Shown: piece after piece, positions 1 to 8,100 of the stretch | Layout of the letters: every line of letters begins with the position of its first letter | Numbering within the stretch: the stretch's first letter is position 1 | From: Nonomuraea africana | Lineage (GTDB): Bacteria > Actinomycetota > Actinomycetes > Streptosporangiales > Streptosporangiaceae | DNA: 64,000 nucleotides | Assembly (NCBI RefSeq): GCF_014873535.1 | Contig: NZ_JADBEF010000001.1 | Location: 8,866,001 to 8,930,000 of the forward strand | Direction: 5' to 3' | Made by a program: the position numbers and the translations under genes | Notes under the pieces: model-generated | What the model saw: only the letters and a program-made list of their open reading frames with translations | What the model was told of the DNA's origin: nothing | Databases searched by the model: none

Positions 1-411
1 TTCGACCTGGTGGAGATCTCCTCGCTCACGGGCCGTCCGGTCAACGAGGTCGCCGAGGTCTACTTCGACCTCGCCGACCGGCTCCAGCTCGCGAGGCTGC
101 GGGAGCGCGTCATCGCGCTGCCGCGCGACAACCGCTGGAACTCCATGGCGCGCTCGTCGCTGCGCGACGACCTCTACTCGGCGCACGCCTCGCTCACGCG
201 TGACGTGCTGGCCCACAGCTCGCCGGGGAGCTCGCCGGAGGAGCGGCTGGCCACGTGGACCGAGGGCAACTCGGCGGCGGTCTCCAGGGCCCGCCAGACG
301 CTGTCGGAGATCTGGGAGAGCGACAACTTCGACCTCGCGACGCTGTCGGTGGCCCTCCGCGCGATCCGCACCCTGGTCGCCACCAGCAACCTGCCCCACA
401 CGGAGCGGTAA
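1..411 (+). CDS. NAD-specific glutamate dehydrogenase, C-terminal end (partial)
   Basis: Only the last 136 residues are in the window; the reading frame is open from base 1 and ends with TAA at 409-411. The fragment resembles the C-terminal helical part of the very large (about 1,600-residue) actinobacterial NAD-glutamate dehydrogenases: it begins with residues like FDLVEISSLTGRPV, followed by VYFDLADRLQL and a LPRDNRWNSMARSSLRDDL segment, all typical of that family's tail. The enzyme interconverts glutamate and 2-oxoglutarate with NAD in the cytosol. The catalytic domain lies upstream and cannot be seen here. The next gene on this strand has its own promoter, so this is probably the end of a transcription unit. 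Confidence 0.8.
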   Translation, partial: FDLVEISSLTGRPVNEVAEVYFDLADRLQLARLRERVIALPRDNRWNSMARSSLRDDLYSAHASLTRDVLAHSSPGSSPEERLATWTEGNSAAVSRARQTLSEIWESDNFDLATLSVALRAIRTLVATSNLPHTER

Positions 412-463
412 CGAGCCGCCGCCCGGGACGCACCACCCGCGTCCCGGGTTTCCGGGGCCTAGC

Positions 464-482
464 TATTCAAGTTTGACCAGTA
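464..482. promoter_or_regulatory. Upstream PadR-type operator O1 of the drrAB-like operon
   Basis: The core TTCAAGTTTGAC (466-477) differs at two positions from the perfect palindrome GTCAAATTTGAC found at 514-525. The flanks (TA...CAGTA) are shared as well. O1 overlaps the -35 box TTGACC (473-478), as expected for a repressor site. The same element lies before the PadR gene at 3020-3036, which suggests PadR binds all three. Binding itself is inferred. Confidence 0.6.
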
Positions 483-501
483 GCGCGGGGAGGGCTAGCC
501 T
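473..501 (+). promoter_or_regulatory. Promoter of the drrAB-like operon
   Basis: TTGACC at 473-478 and TAGCCT at 496-501 are separated by exactly 17 bp, matching a vegetative sigma-factor promoter. The predicted start near 507 falls between the two operator copies O1 and O2. Confidence 0.55.
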
Positions 502-511
502 GAATGCCCAG

Positions 512-530
512 TAGTCAAATTTGACCACTA
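512..530. promoter_or_regulatory. Downstream PadR-type operator O2
   Basis: It contains the perfect 12-bp palindrome GTCAAATTTGAC at 514-525, just after the predicted transcription start and 48 bp from O1. It is the best-formed of the three copies in the window. Confidence 0.6.
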
Positions 531-545
531 GTCCCGGGAGGGTGT

Positions 546-1511
546 GTGGCAGGTCGGGAGCAAGCGATCATCGCGGAAGGACTCCGGAAGACCTACGGCG
601 CGAAGAAGGCCCTGAACGGCCTGAACATGACTGTGCCGAGCGGCACGGTGCACGGCGTGCTCGGCCCCAACGGCGCCGGCAAGACGACGTTCGTCCGCAC
701 CCTCGCCACCCTGCTGCGGGTGGAGGGCGGGCGGGCGCAGGTGGCCGGGATCGACGTCGCCCGGCACCCGGACGAGGTGCGCAGGCGGATCGGACTGCTC
801 GGACAGGCCGCCGCGCTGGACGAGGACCTGTCGGGCCGGCAGAACCTCGAGCTGTTCGGCCGCCTCCACCACCTCGGCGCGCGCCGGGCGGCCGCTCGGG
901 CCGGCGAGCTGCTGGAGCGGTTCGGTCTCGCCGACACCGGCCGCAAACCCGTCAAGGCCTACAGCGGCGGCATGCGGCGCCGTCTCGACCTGGCGGTCTC
1001 GCTCATTATCCACCCGCAGATCCTGTTCCTGGACGAGCCGACCGCGGGCCTGGACCCGCGGGGCCGTACCGAGGTGTGGAACGCGGTGCGCTCGCTGGTC
1101 GGGGGCGGCACGACCGTCCTGCTGACCACCCAGTACCTGGAGGAGGCCGACCAGCTCGCCGACCGGATCTCGCTGATCGACAGCGGCCGGGTGATCGCCG
1201 ACGGCACCGCCGACGAGCTCAAGGCGAAGGTGGGCGGCGACCGGATCGAGGTGGTCGTGCACGACGCGGGACAGGTGGCGGCCGCGGCCGCCGTGCTGGC
1301 CGGGATCCCCGGCGTCGGGGCGGTGGACCGCGACGAGGACGGCCGCAGGGTCAGCGCGCCGGTCGCCGACCGGATGGGCGCGCTGACCCGCGTCGTGCGC
1401 ACGCTGGAGGACGCCGGCATCGAGGTCGAGGACCTGGCGGTGCGGCGCCCGACTCTGGACGAGGTGTTCATGCAGTTGACCGGCGGCGACCACGAGGAGG
1501 AGTCCGCATGA
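546..1511 (+). CDS. ABC exporter ATP-binding protein, DrrA/daunorubicin-resistance type
   Basis: 321 residues from GTG at 546, preceded by GGGAGG at 536-541. It is the cytosolic ATPase of an ABC-2 exporter. Visible motifs are Walker A GPNGAGKTT near residue 40, signature YSGGMRRRLDLA near 138, Walker B ILFLDEPTAGL near 158, and a C-terminal DUF4162-like tail typical of DrrA. The stop overlaps the start of the permease (ATGA at 1508-1511), so the two are translationally coupled. DrrA-type proteins drive efflux of hydrophobic drugs or lipids; the substrate here is unknown. Two palindromic operators at the promoter match one before the nearby padR gene, so induction through PadR is likely. Confidence 0.9.
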   Translation: MAGREQAIIAEGLRKTYGAKKALNGLNMTVPSGTVHGVLGPNGAGKTTFVRTLATLLRVEGGRAQVAGIDVARHPDEVRRRIGLLGQAAALDEDLSGRQNLELFGRLHHLGARRAAARAGELLERFGLADTGRKPVKAYSGGMRRRLDLAVSLIIHPQILFLDEPTAGLDPRGRTEVWNAVRSLVGGGTTVLLTTQYLEEADQLADRISLIDSGRVIADGTADELKAKVGGDRIEVVVHDAGQVAAAAAVLAGIPGVGAVDRDEDGRRVSAPVADRMGALTRVVRTLEDAGIEVEDLAVRRPTLDEVFMQLTGGDHEEESA

Positions 1512-2332
1512 CGACGACCGCGGTGCCGGCGCGGCCCACCGGAGGGGGCGCCGGCTGGTGGCTGGCCGACTCCTGGACCATGACGCGGCGTGAGCTGGCC
1601 CGCTGGGCGCGCCAGCCCGCGCGGGTGGCGATCGGCCTGACCTTCCCGGTGATGATGCTGGTGATGTTCGCCTACTTCATCGGCGGCGGCATGCGGGTCG
1701 CCGGGGGCGGCGACTACAAGGAGTTCCTGGTTCCCGGCATGCTCGTGCTCACCATGGCCTTCGGTCTTGAAGGCACGATGACCGCGATCACCCAGGACCT
1801 CAACAAGGGCGTCATCGACCGCTTCCGCTCCATGCCCATGGCGCCGTCGGCGGTCCTGGTCGGCCGCAGCCTCGCGGACATGCTCGAATCGGTGGTCAGC
1901 GTGCTGATCGTGATCGGCGCCGGCCTCGCGATCGGCTGGCGCTGGCACGGCTCCTTCGCCGCGGCCCTCGGCGCGGTCGGTCTGCTGCTCCTGCTGCGCT
2001 TCGCGATGCTGTGGTGCGGCATCTGGCTTGGGCTGATCGTCGGCAGGCCCGAACTGATCATGGCCGTGCAGATCCTCGTCTGGCCCGTCGCCTTCAGCTC
2101 CAGCGCCTTCGCCTCGCCCGAGTTCATGCCCGGCTGGCTCGGGGCGATCGCCGAATGGAACCCGATGACGGCCTCCGCCACCGCGGTACGCGACCTGTTC
2201 GGCAACCCCGGCGTGGCGGGCGCCTCCTGGGCCGCGCAGCACGCCCACCTGCTGGCCGTGGCGTGGCCCCTCCTCCTGCTCGCGATCGCCTTCCCTCTGG
2301 CGGCGGCCCGCTTCCGCGGACTCAGCCGCTGA
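1508..2332 (+). CDS. ABC-2 type exporter permease, DrrB type
   Basis: 274 residues, starting at the ATG that overlaps the stop of the ATPase gene. An N-terminal cytosolic stretch (to about residue 35) is followed by about six membrane segments, the first near VAIGLTFPVMMLVMFAYFI. The segment FSSSAFASPEFMPGWLGAIAEWNPMT near residue 200 is the family's conserved late motif before the last helix. It forms the channel for the DrrA-like ATPase upstream. A longer reading frame runs in from base 521 in the same phase, but its first part only mirrors the ATPase gene. A hairpin at 2333-2365 follows the stop. Confidence 0.88.
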   Translation: MTTTAVPARPTGGGAGWWLADSWTMTRRELARWARQPARVAIGLTFPVMMLVMFAYFIGGGMRVAGGGDYKEFLVPGMLVLTMAFGLEGTMTAITQDLNKGVIDRFRSMPMAPSAVLVGRSLADMLESVVSVLIVIGAGLAIGWRWHGSFAAALGAVGLLLLLRFAMLWCGIWLGLIVGRPELIMAVQILVWPVAFSSSAFASPEFMPGWLGAIAEWNPMTASATAVRDLFGNPGVAGASWAAQHAHLLAVAWPLLLLAIAFPLAAARFRGLSR

Positions 2333-2365
2333 GCCGGCCGTCGGCCCCGATACCGGGCGGCCGGC
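2333..2365. terminator. Hairpin between convergent genes
   Basis: GCCGGCCG (2333-2340) pairs with CGGCCGGC (2358-2365) around a 17-base loop, directly after the permease stop and 24 bp before the end of the convergent padR gene. There is no T-run. It may act in both directions. Confidence 0.4.
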
Positions 2366-2389
2366 CCGCCCGGTTCCGGTCCGGTGAGA

Positions 2390-3004
2390 TCAGGCCTCCC
2401 GCGGGTGCTCGTGCTCCTCGGCGAGCACCCCCGCGAACCGGTCGCCACCCTCATCGGCGAAGACGTACGCCCCGCCCTCGATCCGCTCGATCAGCCCACG
2501 CGTCCACTCCGCGCCGACATCTGACGAGTGCACCCACATGTGCATGATCTCGCCGATGTGCCCCCACTGCCCAGGGCCGTCCTCCGGCCTGTAGTGCTCG
2601 GTCACCGACCGCCGCCACTCCTCGAGGCCCTTGAGACGCTGCTTCAGCAGGGCGACGGCCTCCTCCCGCGGCAGGTCGACGATGAAGCCGATGCCGGCCG
2701 AGAGCAGATCCATCTTGTCGCGCGTGGTGAGCGCCTCGCGCAGCAGCGTGAAGTACTCGGCGGTGCCCTTCTCCGTGACCTCGTACTCGGTTCTCGGCGG
2801 GCCGCCGGCCGTGCTGGGCGCCGTCTCGTAGGCGTGCAGGAATCCCTGCTTCGCCATCTGCTTCAGCGCGTGGTAGATCGAACCGGGTTTGGTGTTCGAC
2901 CACTCGTCGGCGCCCCAGAACTCGAGGTCGTTGCGCACCTGATAGCCGTGGGCCCGCCCGTGCAGCCGCACCGCGCCCAGAACCAGCAACCGGATCGCCG
3001 ACAT
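2390..3004 (-). CDS. PadR family transcriptional regulator
   Basis: 204 residues from ATG at 3004, with AAAGGAG 9 bases upstream. The N-terminal half is the PadR winged helix: LLVLGAVRLHGRAHGYQV, then KPGSIYHALKQMAKQGFL (recognition helix and wing) and YEVTEKGTAEY. The C-terminal half is a PadR-type helical dimer and ligand domain. PadR proteins usually repress a neighbouring drug exporter and themselves. That fits here: a palindromic site at 3020-3036 sits in its own promoter and two copies sit at the drrAB-like promoter. The inducing ligand cannot be read from sequence. Confidence 0.88.
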   Translation of the reverse strand: MSAIRLLVLGAVRLHGRAHGYQVRNDLEFWGADEWSNTKPGSIYHALKQMAKQGFLHAYETAPSTAGGPPRTEYEVTEKGTAEYFTLLREALTTRDKMDLLSAGIGFIVDLPREEAVALLKQRLKGLEEWRRSVTEHYRPEDGPGQWGHIGEIMHMWVHSSDVGAEWTRGLIERIEGGAYVFADEGGDRFAGVLAEEHEHPREA

Positions 3005-3019
3005 CCACGCACTCCTTTC

Positions 3020-3036
3020 TATTCAACTTTGACTAG
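3020..3036. promoter_or_regulatory. PadR-type operator before padR (autoregulation)
   Basis: The core TTCAACTTTGAC (3022-3033) matches the drrAB-like operators at 10 of 12 positions of GTCAAATTTGAC. It lies between the ribosome binding site of padR and a possible -10 (TAGGCT, minus strand, 3040-3035), so a bound repressor would block padR transcription. Confidence 0.55.
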
Positions 3037-3078
3037 CCTATGTCGCGTCAGCGCGCCAAGCCTGATCAGCCGCGCGGG

Positions 3079-4077
3079 TTACTCGCCGCTGGCCTTGGTG
3101 ATGGAGCCGTCGTAGGCGATCACCGTGGCCGCCGAGGCGGGCGGGACCGTGGCGACGTACTGGTGCGTCTCGTAGATCTTCATGTTGTCCCTGTACTGGT
3201 CCTTGCCCAGGGCCCAGCGCCCTTCGGGCGGGACCGGCAGGAACGGGCTGATGGACACCACGCTGGCCATCGAGGTCGTCCTGAGCAGGGAGTACTGCAC
3301 GAGCGCGCCGCCGTCGACCGTGCGCAGCGCGTAGACGGGGTAGTCGGCCGCGCTGAAGATCGAGTCGTAGCTGAAGCCCTCCTTCCTGAACGCGGTGCGG
3401 TTGTCGGCGATCTCCGCGGCGGTCTCGGTGGTGTAGGGGCCAGGTGCGATCAGCCCCGCGGCGATGCCGGCGGGGCCGCGCTCGGCGATGGTGGCGTGGA
3501 GCGGGGCGATGTAGCGAGGGCTGATCTGCACGCCCTTGTCGTCGGCGCCGACGGCCTCCGCGTAGCCCGCGGCGTCGTGCTTCACCTCGGGCAGCCGCTC
3601 GCCCGGCAGGAGGACGGAGAGCGCGCTCAGCCGCCAGTCGGTCCCCTTGGCGAAGGTGAGGACGGCGGTGCGGTCGTCGCGGGGGACCACGACGGAGAAC
3701 CACAGCGGCTCGTCGGGACGCAGGCGGGGCACCAGGAAGGTGGGTGTGCCCCAGGTGTGGCGGGGAGGACGATCGTCGGTCGACGCGAAGTCCGCCGCGG
3801 TGAGGTCGACCCGGCCGTCGCGGGCGAGCTCCTTGCCCAGCCGCCGGTCACCCGCCGCGCGGAGCACGTCGTCGGTGAGGGTGTACTCGGAGAAGGCGTT
3901 GGCCGCCTCGCTCAGCGAGACCCCGGGGGCGACGGACGGAACCGTCGGGGTGACGGTCGCGGAGGTGGTCGCCGCGACCGGAGAGGGGGTCGGTTCGCCA
4001 GATCCAGAACAGGCCGTCGCCGCGGCCAGCAGACCGGCGGCGAGAGCCAACGACCGCAGCCCCCCGTATGCACGCAC
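3079..4077 (-). CDS. Predicted secreted lipoprotein of unknown function
   Basis: 332 residues from ATG at 4077. The N-terminus has a basic start, a hydrophobic core (LALAAGLLAAATAC) and a lipobox ending at Cys 23, followed by a Thr/Ser/Pro-rich linker of about 35 residues. The remainder looks like a globular extracellular domain with many beta strands (FLVPRLRPDEPLWFSVVVPRDD, YAEAVGADDKG). It resembles actinobacterial lipoproteins of unknown function; no catalytic motif was recognised. It is divergent from prfB with about 45 bp between starts, so promoters are back to back. Confidence 0.75.
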   Translation of the reverse strand: MRAYGGLRSLALAAGLLAAATACSGSGEPTPSPVAATTSATVTPTVPSVAPGVSLSEAANAFSEYTLTDDVLRAAGDRRLGKELARDGRVDLTAADFASTDDRPPRHTWGTPTFLVPRLRPDEPLWFSVVVPRDDRTAVLTFAKGTDWRLSALSVLLPGERLPEVKHDAAGYAEAVGADDKGVQISPRYIAPLHATIAERGPAGIAAGLIAPGPYTTETAAEIADNRTAFRKEGFSYDSIFSAADYPVYALRTVDGGALVQYSLLRTTSMASVVSISPFLPVPPEGRWALGKDQYRDNMKIYETHQYVATVPPASAATVIAYDGSITKASGE

Positions 4078-4123
4078 GTCGCCATGTTATGGGGTGCGCG
4101 CAGGTCGCGTACCCTTGGTAGAC

Positions 4124-5236
<1,113 letters not shown>

Positions 5237-5598
5237 CGCACCACGGCACGACGGCACACGGGGGCGCGCCTCGAGGGGCGCACTCCTGACGGGTGAGACG
5301 CGGGCTGGGGCTCTCCGGGCGTGGCCGCGCTTCGGCTGCGCCCTGGCGGGCTCCTCGAGAGAGTGCGCTTCTGGCGTGGGATGCGGGCCCAGGAACTTCG
5401 GGTGTGGAGGCGCGGGCTGAGGGTCTTCGGCGGCGCCCAACGGCGGGTGACCGGTGAACGGTGACGGGCAGACCACCCAGGGGCAGAACGGACGACGTGG
5501 CGGCGCTCAGCCGAAGTCCTGCTGGAGGACGCGTGAGAGACGGACGGCAACCGATGACCAGCGGTGGCCGAGACCTGGCCTGCCGTACAAAAAGATGA
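5237..5598. other. Gene-free stretch after prfB
   Basis: No coding region is convincing here; the open frames lack ribosome binding sites and family likeness. A short GC hairpin (GCGCC 5266-5270 with GGCGC 5277-5281) follows the prfB stop. Two similar segments, CGCGGGCTGGGGCTCTCCGG near 5292 and CGCGGGCTGAGGGTCTTCGG near 5410, form an imperfect direct repeat. It may be eroded sequence. Confidence 0.45.
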
Positions 5599-5775
5599 TC
5601 AAAGCAGGTGCTGGATCGCCAGGGAGAGGAAGAGGAGGGCGATCAGGGCGGCGAGGATCAGCATCGGAGAGATCCCGTGCACGTGCATACGCTCACGGTT
5701 GGCGCGGCACAGCGCGCAGCGACCCTCGATGACCGGGTGGGCGCACTGGGCGCAGACGAGGTGTTCGCAACTCAT
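5599..5775 (-). CDS. Small zinc-ribbon membrane protein
   Basis: 58 residues from ATG at 5775, chosen because GGAGG (plus-strand 5781-5785) lies 5 bases upstream; a GTG at 5787 would add four residues but has no such site. The N-terminal part has two CxxC knuckles (Cys 8/11 and 20/23, plus Cys 3) that look like a zinc ribbon. Residues 36-57 (MLILAALIALLFLSLAIQHL) form one membrane helix. It is predicted to sit in the membrane with the zinc domain facing the cytosol. It lies divergent from ftsE and between prfB and ftsEX, so a link to envelope or division is possible but unproven. No function is known to me. Confidence 0.72.
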   Translation of the reverse strand: MSCEHLVCAQCAHPVIEGRCALCRANRERMHVHGISPMLILAALIALLFLSLAIQHLL

Positions 5776-5851
5776 GTCACCCTCCACTGTAGACGGTTCT
5801 CAGGCAACAGAATCGTTTTGTTTCCGTTATGGACGTTCCATGCCAGTCTTC

Positions 5852-5971
5852 CCCCTAGACTGTCCTGCAGCCAAGCGGAACGTCGATCATCAGTAAAGAT
5901 GGGCGTCCCCGCTGGCGGGCGGTGGGAAGTGGGCATGTGCCACCCTCGCTTCCGTCCCGACCCCTAGACTG
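5852..5971 (+). promoter_or_regulatory. Two identical -10 regions before ftsE
   Basis: The 11-mer CCCCTAGACTG occurs twice, at 5852-5862 and 5961-5971, each containing TAGACT as a possible -10 box. The second would start transcription about 10 bases before the ftsE GTG and gives a very short leader. No good -35 hexamer is seen for either, so an activator or a non-standard sigma factor may be needed. Confidence 0.4.
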
Positions 5972-5989
5972 GCACGTCGTGATGCGCTC

Positions 5990-6679
5990 GTGATCCATTT
6001 CGATAATGTCACCAAGGTCTACGCGAACCAGAACAGGCCCGCTCTCGACCACGTGTCTGTAGACGTGGACAAGGGCGAGTTCGTGTTCCTCGTCGGTCCC
6101 TCGGGATCCGGGAAGTCCACCTTCCTGCGGCTGATCCTCAAGGAGGAGAGGCCCAACTCCGGTGCGATCCATGTCGCCGGCAAGGATCTCGGGAAGCTGT
6201 CCAACTTCAAGGTGCCGCACCTGCGCCGCCGCATCGGCTGCGTGTTCCAGGACTTCAGGCTGCTCCCCAACAAGAACGTCTACGAGAACGTGGCGTTCGC
6301 TCTCGAGGTCATCGGCAAGCCCAGGCGGTTCATCCGCAAGGTCGTGCCCGAGGTCATCGAGCTGGTCGGTCTTGAGGGCAAGGCACACCGCATGCCCGAC
6401 GAGCTGTCAGGTGGCGAGCAGCAGCGGGTCGCGATGGCCCGCGCGTTCGTGAACAGGCCGATGATCCTGCTGGCCGACGAGCCGACAGGAAACATCGACC
6501 CCGCCACGAGCATCGGCATCATGAAGGTGCTCGACAGGATCAACAGGACCGGCACCACTGTCGTCATGGCCACGCACGACGCCGCCATCGTCGACTCCAT
6601 GCGCAAGCGGGTCGTGGAGCTGGAGGACGGAAAGATCGTCCGCGACCAGTCGCGTGGCGTCTACGGCCAGGCGTACTAA
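5990..6679 (+). CDS. ftsE: Cell division ATP-binding protein FtsE
   Basis: 229 residues from GTG at 5990. FtsE is the cytosolic ATPase of the FtsEX complex, which couples the divisome to peptidoglycan hydrolases. Walker A GPSGSGKS is at residues 36-43, followed by the Q-loop in IGCVFQDFRLLPNKNVYENV (a hallmark of FtsE), signature DELSGGEQQRVAMARA, Walker B MILLADEPTGNID, and the switch histidine in MATHDAAIV. No clear ribosome binding site precedes it and the leader seems only about 12 bases long. ftsX follows after 19 bp. Confidence 0.95.
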   Translation: MIHFDNVTKVYANQNRPALDHVSVDVDKGEFVFLVGPSGSGKSTFLRLILKEERPNSGAIHVAGKDLGKLSNFKVPHLRRRIGCVFQDFRLLPNKNVYENVAFALEVIGKPRRFIRKVVPEVIELVGLEGKAHRMPDELSGGEQQRVAMARAFVNRPMILLADEPTGNIDPATSIGIMKVLDRINRTGTTVVMATHDAAIVDSMRKRVVELEDGKIVRDQSRGVYGQAY

Positions 6680-6698
6680 CAGGAGTTATAGGCAGAAC

Positions 6699-7610
6699 AT
6701 GCGGGCGAACTTCATCCTCTCCGAGGTCTGGATCGGCCTCCGTCGCAACCTGACCATGACGATCGCGGTAATCGTCACCGTGGCTGTCGCCATGGCCCTG
6801 CTGGGCGTCGGGTTGATGATCAACGCCCAGGTCGGCCTGATGAAGGACTTCTGGTCCGACAAGGTCGAGGTCTCGGTCTACCTGTGCAAGAAGGACTCTC
6901 CCTTCGAAAAGTGCAAGGCCTCCCCCAAGGGGGTCAGCGACGCCGAGCGCGCTCAGCTCCAGCAGCAGCTGGAGGGTCTGCCCCAGGTCGAGAAGGTCTT
7001 CCACGAGAACCAGGCGATGGCCTTCGACAACTTCAAGAAGGCGCAGTCGGCCAACTCGATCCTGGCGCAGGTCGTCGACGTCAAGGACATGCCGGAGTCG
7101 TTCCGCGTCAAGCTGAAGAACCCCGACGAGTACCAGGACGTCATCACCGCCGCCAACGGCATGAAGGGCGTCTCCACGGTCATCGACCAACGGGCCCAGC
7201 TGGAGAACTTCTTCGGGATGCTGGAGAAGCTCCGCTACGCGGCGCTGGCCGTGGCGCTGATCCTGGTCCTGGCGGCGATCCTGCTGATCGGCAACACCGT
7301 CAGGCTCTCGGCGTTCAACCGGCGCAGGGAGACGGGCATCATGCGGCTGGTCGGCGCCTCCAACCTCTACATCCAACTGCCGTTCGTGATGGAGGGCATG
7401 ATCGCCGGTCTGATCGGCGGTGTGGTCTCCGCGGTCATGCTGATCGTCGCGAAGGTCTTCCTGTTCGAGGGGACCACCTCGGCGTTCGCCGCCAACAGCC
7501 AGCTCGGATGGAACGACGTGGCCTGGGTCATCACGCTCACCATGGTGATCGGCGTGGTGATCTGTGTGCTCGCGTCGTTCGTGACGCTCCGCCGTTACCT
7601 GCGGGTCTGA
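6699..7610 (+). CDS. ftsX: Cell division permease FtsX
   Basis: 303 residues from ATG at 6699, with AGGAG at 6681-6685. FtsX has four membrane helices. The first (residues about 21-43) is followed by a large extracellular loop of about 130 residues that in actinobacteria recruits NlpC/P60 hydrolases. The last three helices begin near YAALAVALILVLAAILLIGN. The extracellular loop has a Cys pair (YLCKKDSPFEKCK) that could form a disulfide, as is seen in mycobacterial FtsX. It partners FtsE directly upstream. Confidence 0.95.
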   Translation: MRANFILSEVWIGLRRNLTMTIAVIVTVAVAMALLGVGLMINAQVGLMKDFWSDKVEVSVYLCKKDSPFEKCKASPKGVSDAERAQLQQQLEGLPQVEKVFHENQAMAFDNFKKAQSANSILAQVVDVKDMPESFRVKLKNPDEYQDVITAANGMKGVSTVIDQRAQLENFFGMLEKLRYAALAVALILVLAAILLIGNTVRLSAFNRRRETGIMRLVGASNLYIQLPFVMEGMIAGLIGGVVSAVMLIVAKVFLFEGTTSAFAANSQLGWNDVAWVITLTMVIGVVICVLASFVTLRRYLRV

Positions 7611-7632
7611 CGAACCCGGGTAAGGTCGAAGC

Positions 7633-8100
7633 ATGCCACGTGAGACCGGGCGCAAGCTCATCGCCCAGAACAAGCGTGCCCGCCACGACTACAACGTCGA
7701 CGAAACCTTCGAGGCGGGTCTGGTGCTGCAGGGCACCGAGGTGAAGTCGTTGCGGGCGGGCAAGGCGTCGCTGGTCGACGGCTACGCCTCCATCGACGAC
7801 GGCGAGGCGTGGCTGCTCAACGTCTTCATCCCCGAATACTCCCAGGGGACGTGGACGAACCACGCCGCCCGCCGCAAGCGCAAGCTCCTGCTCAACCGCA
7901 AGGAGATCGACAAGCTCGCCGCCAAGGTCAAGGAGGGCGGGCTGACGATCGTGCCGCTGTCGCTCTACTTCAAGGACGGCAGGGCCAAGATCGAGATCGG
8001 TCTCGCGCGCGGTAAGAAGGACTGGGACAAGCGGCAGACGCTGAAGGAGCAGCAGGACAAGCGGGAGATGGCGCGGGCGATCCGCCATCGCGCCCGATGA
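7633..8100 (+). CDS. smpB: SsrA-binding protein SmpB
   Basis: 155 residues, the normal family length. SmpB carries tmRNA to stalled ribosomes and mimics the anticodon stem in the decoding centre. The motifs NKRARHDYNVDETFEAG at the start, LQGTEVKSLR and RKRKLLLNRKEI in the OB-fold, and a basic C-terminal tail (KKDWDKRQTLKEQQDKREM) are all present. Its RNA partner, ssrA, is encoded about 2.2 kb downstream at 10289-10673. The stop overlaps the next start (ATGA at 8097-8100). Confidence 0.97.
   Translation: MPRETGRKLIAQNKRARHDYNVDETFEAGLVLQGTEVKSLRAGKASLVDGYASIDDGEAWLLNVFIPEYSQGTWTNHAARRKRKLLLNRKEIDKLAAKVKEGGLTIVPLSLYFKDGRAKIEIGLARGKKDWDKRQTLKEQQDKREMARAIRHRAR

Noticed and set aside
521..1507. 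Long open frame running into the DrrB-like permease from base 521
   Set aside because: Its first 329 codons are a shadow of the ATPase gene in another frame (Arg/Pro/Gly-rich, no family likeness). The permease starts at 1508.
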